A stretch of 64,000 nucleotides of DNA, from the NCBI GenBank assembly GCA_022792885.1, contig JAAWBX010000012.1, positions 60,849 to 124,848 of the forward strand, written 5' to 3'. The first letter of the stretch is position 1; every line of letters starts with the position of its first letter. Shown here in pieces: positions 1-8,083 of this stretch. The position numbers and the translations under genes were made by a program. Source of the DNA: Lachnospiraceae bacterium (lineage in GTDB: Bacteria > Bacillota > Clostridia > Lachnospirales > Lachnospiraceae). Below the pieces are notes generated by a model. It saw only the letters and a list, made by a program, of their open reading frames with translations. It had not been told where the DNA came from and made no database searches.

Positions 1-1
1 T

Positions 2-205
2 GAGTGCGCGGACACGGATCGAATGGAAGCGGGGGACGAGATTGAGATCGATACGGAGGCCGGTAAGATCTTTAATCACACAAAGAAGGAAACGTATTTG
101 TGCAGCCGCATACCGCCGCACATTATGGAACTGATCGAGGAGGGCGGGCTGGTTGCGCGGCTGAAGAGAAAGTACGGGACGGACGGAGAGAAGGAAGGCC
201 GCTAG
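2..205 (+). CDS. leuD: 3-isopropylmalate dehydratase small subunit, 3' end only
   Basis: The reading frame is open from the left edge of the window, so the gene starts outside it and only about 67 C-terminal residues remain. The visible part has the pattern of the LeuD/aconitase swivel domain: an acidic GDEIEIDTEAGKIFN segment, a short strand, then PPHIMELIEEGGLV near the C-terminus. LeuD forms a heterodimer with the 4Fe-4S protein LeuC and isomerises 2- to 3-isopropylmalate in leucine synthesis. A related homoaconitase-type small subunit cannot be excluded from this fragment. The stop lies 22 bases before rpoN, which suggests read-through into it. Confidence 0.8.
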   Translation, partial: ECADTDRMEAGDEIEIDTEAGKIFNHTKKETYLCSRIPPHIMELIEEGGLVARLKRKYGTDGEKEGR

Positions 206-227
206 GGGTACAAAGGAGGAGAGGGGC

Positions 228-1511
228 ATGAGGTTAGGGCAGGGGATGTATCAGGAATTAAAGCAGACGCAGGCCCTCAGCCAGTCTCAGGCGCAGAGCC
301 TGGAGATCCTGGCAATGACGAATCAGGAGCTGCGGGAATTTGTGATGGACGAACAGATGGTGAATCCGATGTTGGAGGTGGAAGAGAGCGGATGGATTCT
401 CGGGGGCGGCGCTTCCGGCACGATGGGCGAGGCGAGACAGGCGGAGGCGGCGGACGAGGAGCGGGTCTCTCTGAAAAAACATCTCCGCTCGCAGATCTGT
501 TTTTCACGTTACACGAAAGAACAGGCGGCGCGGATCGAGTATGTGATCGAACATATTGACGAGAGCACCGGATATTTGAAGGCGGAGGATTTTCCGAACC
601 GGGATGCTTTTTCCTGGGCTATCGGGGAGGTTCAGGCGATGGAACCGGCGGGCGTGGGGGCGGCCGATCTGTCGGAGTGCCTGATTCTGCAGGCGAAGCG
701 GCAGGGGATTTTGACGCCGGATCTTCTGGTGATTTTGCGGGAACATCTGGCGGATGTGGCCGAGGGGAAGATCAGCACGATTTCCCGGAAACTTCGGATT
801 TCGACGGCACAGACGAAGGAGTTTATCCGGCAGATCAAGAGCCTGAACCCGAAGCCGACGGCATATTTCGGGAGCGGCGCGCCCGAGTACGTGATTCCCG
901 ACGTGATCCTGAACGTGAATCCGGAAGGGGAATTCGAGATTCTTCTCAATGATTCCTGGTATGGCGGAGTGGGGATGAATCACGTGTATGAGGAGATGGC
1001 GAAGTCGGCTGCGGAACCGGAACTGGCGGCATATTTTGCCGAGAAGATCAACCGGGCGCGGTTTGTCTTGCGTTGTATGGAACAGAGACGTGAGACGCTG
1101 GCGGCCGTGACGCGCTGTATCGTGACCCGGCAGCAGGATTTTATTCTGGGGAGGGGCGAGCAGAAACCGATGACGTTGAAGGATGTGGCGGAGCAGACAG
1201 GCGTTCATCTGTCGACGGTGAGCCGGGCGGTGAAGAATAAATATCTGGAAACGCCGATGGGGGTGTATGCGTTCAAGTGCTTTTTCGCGGCCCCGGCCGG
1301 AAAACGGGAGGGCGGTCCGGAGGCTCAGACCAGCGAGACTGTAAAAAAAGAGATTCGTCGGATCATTGAGGAAGAAGATCCGAAGCATCCGCTGTCGGAT
1401 CCGAAGATTACGGAAATCTTACAGGCGAGGGACATCCCGATTTCCCGGCGCACGGTGACGAAATACCGGGAGGAGATCGGGCTGGGAAGCGCGTTCGAGA
1501 GGAAGGAATAG
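228..1511 (+). CDS. rpoN: RNA polymerase sigma-54 factor
   Basis: The 427-residue protein has the full sigma-54 layout. A Gln/Leu-rich region I (about 1-50, with QALSQSQAQSLEILAM) contacts activators. An acidic spacer and core-binding region follow, then a helix-turn-helix (about 320-345, LKDVAEQTGVHLSTVSRAV). The C-terminal RpoN box SRRTVTKYRE (about 406-415) reads the -24 element. The start ATG follows a strong AAAGGAGGAGAGG site. Sigma-54 needs AAA+ enhancer-binding activators, and none is encoded in this window. Nearness to leuD, not to an activator or PTS gene, is a little unusual. Confidence 0.96.
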   Translation: MRLGQGMYQELKQTQALSQSQAQSLEILAMTNQELREFVMDEQMVNPMLEVEESGWILGGGASGTMGEARQAEAADEERVSLKKHLRSQICFSRYTKEQAARIEYVIEHIDESTGYLKAEDFPNRDAFSWAIGEVQAMEPAGVGAADLSECLILQAKRQGILTPDLLVILREHLADVAEGKISTISRKLRISTAQTKEFIRQIKSLNPKPTAYFGSGAPEYVIPDVILNVNPEGEFEILLNDSWYGGVGMNHVYEEMAKSAAEPELAAYFAEKINRARFVLRCMEQRRETLAAVTRCIVTRQQDFILGRGEQKPMTLKDVAEQTGVHLSTVSRAVKNKYLETPMGVYAFKCFFAAPAGKREGGPEAQTSETVKKEIRRIIEEEDPKHPLSDPKITEILQARDIPISRRTVTKYREEIGLGSAFERKE

Positions 1512-1571
1512 AGAACGGGGGATCCGGCGTTATATTTCCGGCTTTTGTCACGTTCCTGCGAGGTGTGAATC

Positions 1572-2116
1572 ATGTATTTTGAATATGGAGAAGAAGAAAT
1601 CACATACTTGAAATCCAGGGATAAAAAACTGGGCGAGGCGATCGAGCGGATCGAGCCGGGGAAGTCAACGCGGAGAATATCCTGGCCATGGGCCTTTCCG
1701 AATTGCAGTCGGTGGGGATGACTTTTAAAAAGGCGGAGTATATTCTGGATTTTTCGGAAAAAGTGCAGAACGGTTCTTTTGATATCGAAGCATGTAACCG
1801 GATGGAAGACGCGGAAGCGATCCGTGAACTCTCTTCGCTGAAAGGCGTCGGCGTGTGGACGGCCGAGATGATTCTGGCATTCTGCATGCAGAGGCCGGAC
1901 ATTGTGAGCTTTGGCGATCTTGCGATTTTGCGGGGGATGAGGATGCTTTACCGCCATCGGGAGATCGACAGAGAGAAATTTCTTAAATACCGCAGACGCT
2001 ATTCCCCCTGCGGGACCGTGGCGAGCCTGTATCTGTGGGCGATCGCAGGCGGGGCGATTCCGGGGTTGCGCGATCCGGCGCCGGGGAGGGGCAAAAAGCG
2101 AGGGGAATCACATTGA
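1572..2116 (+). pseudogene. DNA-3-methyladenine glycosylase II (HhH-GPD), internally deleted
   Basis: The family's usual N-terminus is readable from ATG 1572 (MYFEYGEEEITYLKSRDKK) up to about 1656. The C-terminal half continues in another frame from about 1661, and its first ATG is 1688. That half keeps the hairpin LKGVGVWTAEM and the catalytic-Asp segment FGDLAILRG, followed by a family-typical YSPCGTVASLYLWA tail. About 40-45 residues are missing at the junction, where the family normally carries the first helices and the substrate-flipping region. The remainder is therefore a broken base-excision repair enzyme. A gene caller will probably report only 1688-2116. The break could be an assembly error, but loss of a whole block argues for a real deletion. 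Confidence 0.75.
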
Positions 2117-2141
2117 AAATATTTAAAAAACGATTTATACT
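2113..2141 (+). promoter_or_regulatory. sigma-A promoter for the dCTP-deaminase-like membrane protein
   Basis: A TTGAAA -35 box (2113-2118) and a TATACT -10 box (2136-2141) are separated by 17 bases. They begin just before the stop of the broken glycosylase, so the next gene has its own promoter. Confidence 0.6.
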
Positions 2142-2201
2142 GAATAACATGAGAAGGTGATTTTGGCTGGTTTTCCGGCAATTTTGAGAAGGGATGCAGT
2201 T

Positions 2202-3002
2202 ATGTTGCTGGTTGATAAAAATATTAGACACATGGTATCGGAAGGGGAACTGATTTCGACAGGATTTTGTGAGGCGAACTTAAACAGTATTTCCTATGAT
2301 CTGACAATCGATGATTTTCCTGGAGTGGGAGGGGACGAGGTTGATTTGTTGCCGGGCGAATTTGTGATAATAAAAACAAAAGAAGAATTAAAAATCCCGC
2401 TTCATATTACGGGAAGGATCGGGGAAAAAAATTCACTTTTAAGAATGGGATTGAAAGTGGATGGTCCACAGTATCAGCCCGGACATCAGACGTATGCTTT
2501 TTTAAGAGTTCAGAATATTTCGGACAAAGTAATTGTTTTGCATAGCGGCAAACCGATTGCACAGATTTTTTTTGAAGAATTGAAGGAAGCGCCGGATATG
2601 CCGTATAATTTGCAGCCGAATTGCTCTTTTCAGAATGAAACGGAATATCGGAATTTTGGAAGATATGAAGCGGAATATAACCGGAATATGAAATCATTTG
2701 AAAAGGTAAAAGATGATATTGAAGGATTGACAAATCGGATATATGGGAATGTGTTGACCTTAATGGGTATCCTGGTTTCGATTTTTACTTTGCTTACGAT
2801 CAATTATCAGGCGTTCACGAATGCGGATTTGAGTCCTCGTTACATTGTTCTGATGAATTTGTCTCTTGCTTTTTGTATTTCGGTTATGCTTGGGATTATT
2901 TTGTTCTTAATAAATGAAAAGAGGCAAAAGCACATTTATGTAGCTTATGGTGTAATTCTTGCTCTTTTGGGAATTGCAGTTGTTGTATTCTGTCTGATAT
3001 GA
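2202..3002 (+). CDS. dCTP deaminase/dUTPase-fold domain protein with C-terminal membrane helices
   Basis: 266 residues from ATG 2202, chosen because GAGAAGGGA sits seven bases upstream; an in-frame GTG at 2157 has no site of its own. Residues 1-135 resemble dCTP deaminase: LLVDKNIRHMVSEGELI at the N-terminus, the SYDL motif (31-34), GRIGEKNSLLRMGL (71-84) and PGHQT (93-97). The family's catalytic Glu, in the GFEG position, appears to be Gln96, so deamination is doubtful. A charged, probably helical linker (155-180) leads to three membrane helices (about 182-202, 215-237, 244-266). Base composition is clearly more AT-rich than in the neighbours, suggesting transfer. A nucleotide-sensing domain on a small membrane module resembles phage-defence effector designs, but that role is inference. 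Confidence 0.7.
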   Translation: MLLVDKNIRHMVSEGELISTGFCEANLNSISYDLTIDDFPGVGGDEVDLLPGEFVIIKTKEELKIPLHITGRIGEKNSLLRMGLKVDGPQYQPGHQTYAFLRVQNISDKVIVLHSGKPIAQIFFEELKEAPDMPYNLQPNCSFQNETEYRNFGRYEAEYNRNMKSFEKVKDDIEGLTNRIYGNVLTLMGILVSIFTLLTINYQAFTNADLSPRYIVLMNLSLAFCISVMLGIILFLINEKRQKHIYVAYGVILALLGIAVVVFCLI

Positions 3003-3009
3003 AGAAAGA

Positions 3010-3039
3010 TTGACAGAGATGTTTCCTTTCTGTTAAAAT
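3010..3039 (+). promoter_or_regulatory. sigma-A promoter for the CAP-domain surface protein
   Basis: TTGACA (3010-3015) and TAAAAT (3034-3039) are separated by 18 bases, directly after the stop of the preceding gene. Confidence 0.6.
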
Positions 3040-3047
3040 AAAAAGAA

Positions 3048-3094
3048 ACCGTTGCCTGACAAGAATACACACGGTGTGCGTGTTTTTGTCAGGC
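3048..3094. repeat. 28-nt element plus hairpin in the 5' leader
   Basis: Bases 3048-3075 match 63852-63879 at 23 of 28 positions, and both copies begin ACCGT and end ACGGT. Here the copy also supplies the left arm (GCCTGACAA, 3054-3062) of a hairpin closed by TTGTCAGGC (3086-3094). The hairpin lies between the promoter and the ribosome binding site (AAGGAG, about 3111-3116), so it is a leader structure and not an operon terminator. Confidence 0.5.
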
Positions 3095-3125
3095 GGCGGC
3101 AAGAAAAATAAAGGAGAAGATGGGA

Positions 3126-4895
3126 ATGAAGAAAAAGCTGACAAGATGGTTTTCGTTCTTCGCCATATGCCTGCTGCTTCTGGGAAGCATGGGGAGCGTG
3201 TATGCGGCGGAGGAGACGTTGACGGTCGAACTTGACGTCACCTACGGGCAGACGGAGGCCAGGGAGATGCTTCGGGGGATCAATGAGTTCCGCACGGGGA
3301 GCGAAGCCTGGTACACAGATCCGAGCGGAGCAAAAGTACCTGTGACCCGCGGAGAACTGGTTTATGATTATGCGTTGGAACAGATCGCAATGCAGAGAGC
3401 GGCGGAGATTGCTCTTTCCTATGCGCATGAACGTCCGGACGGCACCGTTTGTTTTACCTGCGAGTATGAGGGTGTGACAACGAATGGGGAGAACATCCTC
3501 GCCGGCGTGGGGGTTTCCGCGAGCATGGCGCTTGAGGAGTGGAAAGAGACCGCGGAGGATTTTTCGGGACAGGGGCATCGGAGGATCATGCTCGGCGTGG
3601 ACGATGACGGTTCGGAGTTTCCTGTTGCGGCGGTCGGAATCGGCCATGTGACGGTGAACGGTATCGATTACTGGGTTCAGGAGTTCGGAGTTACGGCTCC
3701 CGCGCCTTTACGGCTTGAGGCGGGGGCGTCTGTGGACGCGCCGAGTGTCAAAGCGGCGGTGCCTCCGGTTATCGGTGGGTGGGAGCCTGCCAGAAATATT
3801 ACCGCTGCGCTGAACTGGACGGCCGCGGACCCTTCGATTGTTTCGGTATCGAATGGGAAGATTACCGGCATCAGGGCGGGAAAGACGAGTCTGACCGCCA
3901 AGCTGGGGGATCAGACGGTTGAACTTTCGGTGGAAGTGACGCCGGTTTCTCTTCAGACGGCCGATATTACGCTGAATCCGGAATCCGCCGTTTATAACGG
4001 GACGGATATCGAGCCGGAAGTGACGGTTCGGATGGGGAGCGTATTGTTGGTGAAGGGAACCGATTATACGGTATCTTACGCGGACAACCGGGAAGTCGGA
4101 ACGGGCCGGGTGATCGTGACCGGAATGGGAAGCTATACGGGCCGGGTGGAAAAGACTTTCGAGATCTCGTCCTGTAATCATCAATGGAAGGAGCAGGAAG
4201 ATCAGAGGGTAGAGGCGACCTGTAAAGAGGAAGGGAAAAAGATTTATTCCTGTATGGTTTGCGGCGATAGCAAGACCGAACCGATCGAAAAGCTGCCTCA
4301 TACGCCGAAGGAAGTAGGCGTTTTGCAGCCGACCTGTACGGAGGACGGACATACGGCGGGAAGCGTCTGCGCCGTTTGCCAGGAGCTTTTGGAGAATACG
4401 GAAGTTTTGCCGGCTCTGGGGCATAAATGGGACGAAGGAACCGTTCTGAAAGAGGCGACTTACGCGGAAGAGGGCAGTATTCGCTATGTCTGCGGCGTAT
4501 GTAAAGAAGAGAAGACGGAGATGATTCCCCGTCTGGAATACAAGATCACTCAGGGAGCCGGCCAGACGCTGCTTCAGGAAGCCGACGGCAGGAAGGGATT
4601 GACAATCACCTGTGACGGTCCTCTGGAAAAGATGGTAAGTCTGGAGATCGATGGGAAACCGGTGGATCCGAAATATTACGAAGCCGTCTCCGGTTCCACG
4701 ATTGTCACAATAAAGCCGGAATATCTGGCAACGCTGAGTGTGGGCGCCCATACCTGGCGTTTGAATTATGTGGACGGTTCGGTGGAAACGACCTTCATCT
4801 TAAAGAAAGCGGAAGAGGGGGACGACGGCCGCCGGAGGAAATCAGGGGACGACCGCCCCGAGTCAGCCTACGACCGGAGGTTCCTCCGGAAGTAA
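3126..4895 (+). CDS. CAP (SCP/PR1) domain surface protein with Ig-like and Cys-repeat regions; C-terminus frameshifted
   Basis: Start ATG 3126 is preferred over ATG 3120 because of spacing to AAGGAG. A signal peptide (1-27, ending SVYA) leads to a CAP domain (about 38-190) with the expected His101, NGENI (120-124), His151 and GIGHV. A Big_2-like Ig domain (about 200-275) and a second beta domain (276-347) follow. Three Cys-rich repeats come next (about 350-470; CMVCG, CAVCQ, CGVCK), then a final beta domain ending near residue 560. The last roughly 30 residues are Arg/Asp-rich nonsense caused by a frameshift at a run of five Gs (4817-4821). CAP proteins are extracellular and often lytic or binding modules; the substrate is unknown. 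Anchoring is probably lost in this form. Confidence 0.8.
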   Translation: MKKKLTRWFSFFAICLLLLGSMGSVYAAEETLTVELDVTYGQTEAREMLRGINEFRTGSEAWYTDPSGAKVPVTRGELVYDYALEQIAMQRAAEIALSYAHERPDGTVCFTCEYEGVTTNGENILAGVGVSASMALEEWKETAEDFSGQGHRRIMLGVDDDGSEFPVAAVGIGHVTVNGIDYWVQEFGVTAPAPLRLEAGASVDAPSVKAAVPPVIGGWEPARNITAALNWTAADPSIVSVSNGKITGIRAGKTSLTAKLGDQTVELSVEVTPVSLQTADITLNPESAVYNGTDIEPEVTVRMGSVLLVKGTDYTVSYADNREVGTGRVIVTGMGSYTGRVEKTFEISSCNHQWKEQEDQRVEATCKEEGKKIYSCMVCGDSKTEPIEKLPHTPKEVGVLQPTCTEDGHTAGSVCAVCQELLENTEVLPALGHKWDEGTVLKEATYAEEGSIRYVCGVCKEEKTEMIPRLEYKITQGAGQTLLQEADGRKGLTITCDGPLEKMVSLEIDGKPVDPKYYEAVSGSTIVTIKPEYLATLSVGAHTWRLNYVDGSVETTFILKKAEEGDDGRRRKSGDDRPESAYDRRFLRK

Positions 4896-5013
4896 TTCGG
4901 GTTCTTCGGTTAACACGGCGGACGTAAATACGCCCGGGTTGTGGATATTACTTCTGATGATAGCGTGCGGCGGTGTGTTTGCGGCTTTCAAGTATCGTAA
5001 AGTCGGAAGATAG
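4817..5013 (+). other. Out-of-frame C-terminal linker and membrane anchor of the CAP protein
   Basis: If one G is removed from the G5 run at 4817-4821, translation continues as a Thr/Ser/Gly linker (GTTAAGG, then PSQPTTGGSSGS). It ends in TADVNTPGLW, a hydrophobic segment (ILLLMIACGGVFAAF), basic KYRKVGR and a TAG at 5011-5013. This is the normal design of a Gram-positive surface protein tail, so the intact gene would span 3126-5013. Confidence 0.75.
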
Positions 5014-5032
5014 ATACAAAATATATGATAAG

Positions 5033-5061
5033 AGCCGGGAGAAAGGTGTCTCCCGGCTTTT
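5033..5061 (+). terminator. Rho-independent terminator
   Basis: A perfect 10-bp stem AGCCGGGAGA / TCTCCCGGCT (5033-5042 and 5049-5058) is followed by TTTTAT. It lies 20 bases after the restored stop of the CAP gene and may also serve the convergent asparaginase operon. Confidence 0.85.
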
Positions 5062-5122
5062 ATGATTCGTTTCTTGTATTCGACTTCCGGCGGCGTTTTG
5101 CCTTCGGCTGTATGCGTTTCTG

Positions 5123-6118
5123 TCAGACGACGGTATCATGCCATATGCTTTGGTAAAACAGCCGTCGGATCTCTTCCTGGTCGGAAGTTTTTCCGAGAAT
5201 CCACATCAGCTTCGTGACGACGGCTTCCAGCGTCATATCGTAAGCTTCCAGCACTTCGTATTTTTCCTTGATCCGGGCGCCTACCTGATAGACGGTCATA
5301 TCACTTCCTTCCAGAGGGACCTGAGTCGTCATAACCAGAATCTTGCCGGAGGAGACCCAGTCGCGGACTGCTTCCGCGAAACGGTCCACCCCGTAGCAGG
5401 GGATTCCGCCGACTCCGAAGCTTTCGATGACGAGAGCATCATAGCGGGTTTTCAGATAATCGAAGACGGAAGCGTCCATGCCGGGGATCAGCTTCAGCAC
5501 GAATACGCGTGCGTTCAGGAAATCGGAAAAGATCGGGCCGCCTTCCGTCTCATCCAGGATATAGCGGATGATCCGGTTGTTGCGAATCACGGCCAGGTCC
5601 GGGAAATCGATGCTGGAGAATGCATTGAAACTTTTTGTACGGATCTTGCGGGCTCTCGTTCCGGCGATTACGTGGCCGTCAAAAACGATTGAAACCCCGC
5701 AGGCCTGCGGATCGCAGGCGTACAGAAAACTGTCATACAGATTGCGCTTGGCGTCGGTAATTTCCTGGTCGATGGGACGCTGGGCGCCGGTCAGTACAAT
5801 CGGTTTTTTTGTGTTTTGGATCAGATACGAGAGCGCCGCGGCCGTGTAGGACATGGTGTCCGTTCCGTGAAGGATAACAAAACCGTCGAAATTCTCGTAA
5901 TTACTTCGGATCTCCCGGGCTATCCGCATCCAGTGAGAAGGTTCCATGTTCGTGCTGTCAATATTGAAAAGCTGAAGGGCTTCCGTCTCGCAGAATGTCC
6001 GGATAGAGGGAACATAAGTAAGAATCTCCTCCGAGAGCAGAGAGGGCGAAAGTCCATGACCGGTGCTCCGGGAGGCGACGGTGCCTCCCGTTGCGAGCAA
6101 TAAAATCTTTTTCTTCAT
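5123..6118 (-). CDS. ansA: L-asparaginase, type I-like
   Basis: 331 residues, normal length for a bacterial asparaginase. Both catalytic threonine signatures are present: ATGGTVAS (9-16) and HGTDTMS (84-90). The C-terminal domain keeps a conserved VIESFGVGGIP segment. The enzyme hydrolyses asparagine to aspartate and ammonia. There is no signal peptide, so it should act in the cytoplasm. It follows the symporter gene by eight bases on the same strand, so the pair probably works in uptake and breakdown of an amino acid. Exact substrate preference (asparagine against glutamine) cannot be read from the sequence. Confidence 0.93.
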   Translation of the reverse strand: MKKKILLLATGGTVASRSTGHGLSPSLLSEEILTYVPSIRTFCETEALQLFNIDSTNMEPSHWMRIAREIRSNYENFDGFVILHGTDTMSYTAAALSYLIQNTKKPIVLTGAQRPIDQEITDAKRNLYDSFLYACDPQACGVSIVFDGHVIAGTRARKIRTKSFNAFSSIDFPDLAVIRNNRIIRYILDETEGGPIFSDFLNARVFVLKLIPGMDASVFDYLKTRYDALVIESFGVGGIPCYGVDRFAEAVRDWVSSGKILVMTTQVPLEGSDMTVYQVGARIKEKYEVLEAYDMTLEAVVTKLMWILGKTSDQEEIRRLFYQSIWHDTVV

Positions 6119-6126
6119 AAAAATCG

Positions 6127-7524
6127 TCAGTCTTCCCAGCAGTCGGCCTTATCGATTCCCAGTTTCTTCGGATGGAAATGGGGATCCTGGCCGAATTTTT
6201 TCTGTTCCGTATAATCTCTCAGGGCAATCAGCGCTTTGTTGCCCAAAAGCAGGATGGCGATGATGTTCACGATGGCCATAAAGCCCATTAAAACGTCCGC
6301 CAGATCCCAGACAACGCTGAACTCGGCCATGGAGCCGGCCAGGACGACGCCCACACAGGCGATGCGGAAAATCGTCAGGAGCGTCTTGTTATCCTTGATA
6401 AAACGAATATTGGATTCGGCGTAGCAGTAGTTGCCGACCAGGGAGCTGAAGGCAAACAGGAGGATGGAAATCGAAACAAAGTGAATACCGAATTCCCCGA
6501 CCTGCGCGGAAACCGCCTGCTGTACATAGGGCATGCCGGTGAGACTGCCGTCCACGCCGTAGATCAGAAGCATCATGGCCGTGGTGGTGCAGATCACGAG
6601 CGTGTCGATGAAGACGGACAGCATCTGGACCAGTCCCTGCTTGGCCGGATGGGAGACGTTGGCGCTGGCGCCGGCGTTCGGCGCGGAGCCCATACCGGCT
6701 TCGTTGGAGAACAGGCCGCGCTTGATTCCCAGCATGACGCAGGAACCCGCGAAACCGCCCGCAATCGCCCGGAAGTCAAACGCCTCGACAAAGACGTCGT
6801 GGAAAATGCCGGGAAGGGCCGGCAGATTCGTGAGCGTAATGAACAGGCCCATCAGGATATAGATTACGGCCATAATCGGTACGATGACCGAAGAGATAAA
6901 GCCGATTCTTTGTACGCCGCCGAAAATGACGCCGGCCATGGCGGCGGCCAGGACGACGCCCACGATCAAAGCGATCGTGTCGGCGCTGATGCTGTCGCCG
7001 GCATAATATTCAAAGGCCGAAGAGACGTTGAAGGACTGTAAGGCGTTGAAACCGATGGCGAAGCAGGCGATCAGAAGTACCGCGAAGACGATGCCGAGCC
7101 AGCGTTTACCCAAGGCAATCTGGATATAGTAGGCCGGGCCGCCGCGGAATTCATCCCCGTCTTTGATCTTGTACATCTGGGCCAGCGTGCTCTCAATGAA
7201 GGCGGAAGCGCCTCCGATGAGGGCCAGAAGCCACATCCAGAAGATCGCGCCCGGGCCTCCGCCGGCCAAAGCCGTGGCGACGCCGGCGATGTTGCCGGTG
7301 CCTACCCGGGACGCGGTGGAGATCATCAGTGCCTGAAAAGAAGAAACGCCGGTATCGCCGTCTTTCTTTTCTTTCAGTACGCGGATCGCTTCCGGGAACA
7401 GGCGGAACTGGACGAAACGGGTCCGAACGGTAAAATAAAGTCCGGTGAAAATCAACAGAGCGATCAGCACATAACTGTACAGAAATGTGTTCAGATTGCT
7501 CAACAGGTCAGTAAAAAAACTCAT
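6127..7524 (-). CDS. Amino acid carrier protein, alanine/glycine:cation symporter (AGCS) family
   Basis: 465 residues with about ten or eleven membrane helices. AGCS hallmarks include GTGNIAGVATALAGGGPGA (about 76-94), WMWLLALIGGASAFIES and the segment GLFSNEAGMGSAPNAGA near the middle. Members couple Na+ (or H+) to uptake of alanine, glycine or related amino acids. It is the first gene of a two-gene minus-strand operon with asparaginase, so asparagine or a similar amino acid is a possible substrate. That is inference; most characterised members carry alanine or glycine. The start follows AAGGGGGG in the leader. Confidence 0.93.
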   Translation of the reverse strand: MSFFTDLLSNLNTFLYSYVLIALLIFTGLYFTVRTRFVQFRLFPEAIRVLKEKKDGDTGVSSFQALMISTASRVGTGNIAGVATALAGGGPGAIFWMWLLALIGGASAFIESTLAQMYKIKDGDEFRGGPAYYIQIALGKRWLGIVFAVLLIACFAIGFNALQSFNVSSAFEYYAGDSISADTIALIVGVVLAAAMAGVIFGGVQRIGFISSVIVPIMAVIYILMGLFITLTNLPALPGIFHDVFVEAFDFRAIAGGFAGSCVMLGIKRGLFSNEAGMGSAPNAGASANVSHPAKQGLVQMLSVFIDTLVICTTTAMMLLIYGVDGSLTGMPYVQQAVSAQVGEFGIHFVSISILLFAFSSLVGNYCYAESNIRFIKDNKTLLTIFRIACVGVVLAGSMAEFSVVWDLADVLMGFMAIVNIIAILLLGNKALIALRDYTEQKKFGQDPHFHPKKLGIDKADCWED

Positions 7525-7553
7525 AGGTATACCCCCCTTACTGTAATATTATT

Positions 7554-7583
7554 AGTATAACATGCATTTACGAGGGATGGCAA
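7554..7583 (-). promoter_or_regulatory. Sigma-A promoter of the symporter-asparaginase operon
   Basis: Read on the minus strand, TTGCCA (7578-7583) and TATACT (7554-7559) are 18 bases apart, about 30 bases before the symporter start. Confidence 0.6.
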
Positions 7584-7649
7584 ATCTTTTTCTTCTAAAA
7601 ATAAGAGCCCGGCCATAAACTTTAGTAACGAGACGATTCGAGGTCCATT

Positions 7650-8060
7650 ATGAAGAGAAATCTGTGTGGAATCAGTCTGCTGATTCTGTGTCTGGCCCTG
7701 TTTGCCGGCTGTGGGGGTCAACCAAAAGAAGAAAAGGTCGCGGATCTGGACTTTACCGTATTAGATGAAGCCTCCATACCCGATGAATTAAAGGAAATTG
7801 TTGAGGGGAAAAAAACCGACACTTTTAAACTGACCTACTCGGATGAAAGTTTTCTTTATATCGCGGTGGGCTATGGGGAACAGGCGAGCGGCGGTTACAG
7901 CATCCAGGTGAAAGATCTGTATCTGACCGAAAAAAACATTTATCTGAACACGGATCTGATGGGACCGTCCAAAAAAGAGGAAGTTTCCGAAACCGCGACG
8001 TATCCGTATATTGTAATAAAAATGGAATACCGGCAGGAAACGGTAATATTTGATACCTGA
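7650..8060 (+). CDS. PrcB-domain lipoprotein
   Basis: A 136-residue lipoprotein: a signal peptide ends in the lipobox LFAGC, then a short polar linker. About 85 residues of beta-rich sequence follow with the pattern GYGEQASGGYSIQVKDLYLT and a YPYIVIKM end. That matches the PrcB C-terminal domain, first named from the Treponema dentilysin complex and common as a stand-alone lipoprotein in Clostridia. It should sit on the outer face of the membrane. Its partner is unknown, and no PrtP-type protease is nearby. It is 23 bases upstream of the SPOCS-LysM gene and probably shares its transcript. Confidence 0.7.
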   Translation: MKRNLCGISLLILCLALFAGCGGQPKEEKVADLDFTVLDEASIPDELKEIVEGKKTDTFKLTYSDESFLYIAVGYGEQASGGYSIQVKDLYLTEKNIYLNTDLMGPSKKEEVSETATYPYIVIKMEYRQETVIFDT

Positions 8061-8083
8061 GAAAGGAAAAAGGAGAGAGCAGG

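Noticed and set aside
504..1388. A 294-codon minus-strand frame opposite rpoN
   Set aside because: It lies wholly within the conserved sigma-54 gene and has no start signal.
3048..3094. Hairpin read as a terminator for the dCTP-deaminase-like gene
   Set aside because: It lies downstream of the next gene's promoter and is followed by GGCGG and a ribosome binding site, not by a T-run.
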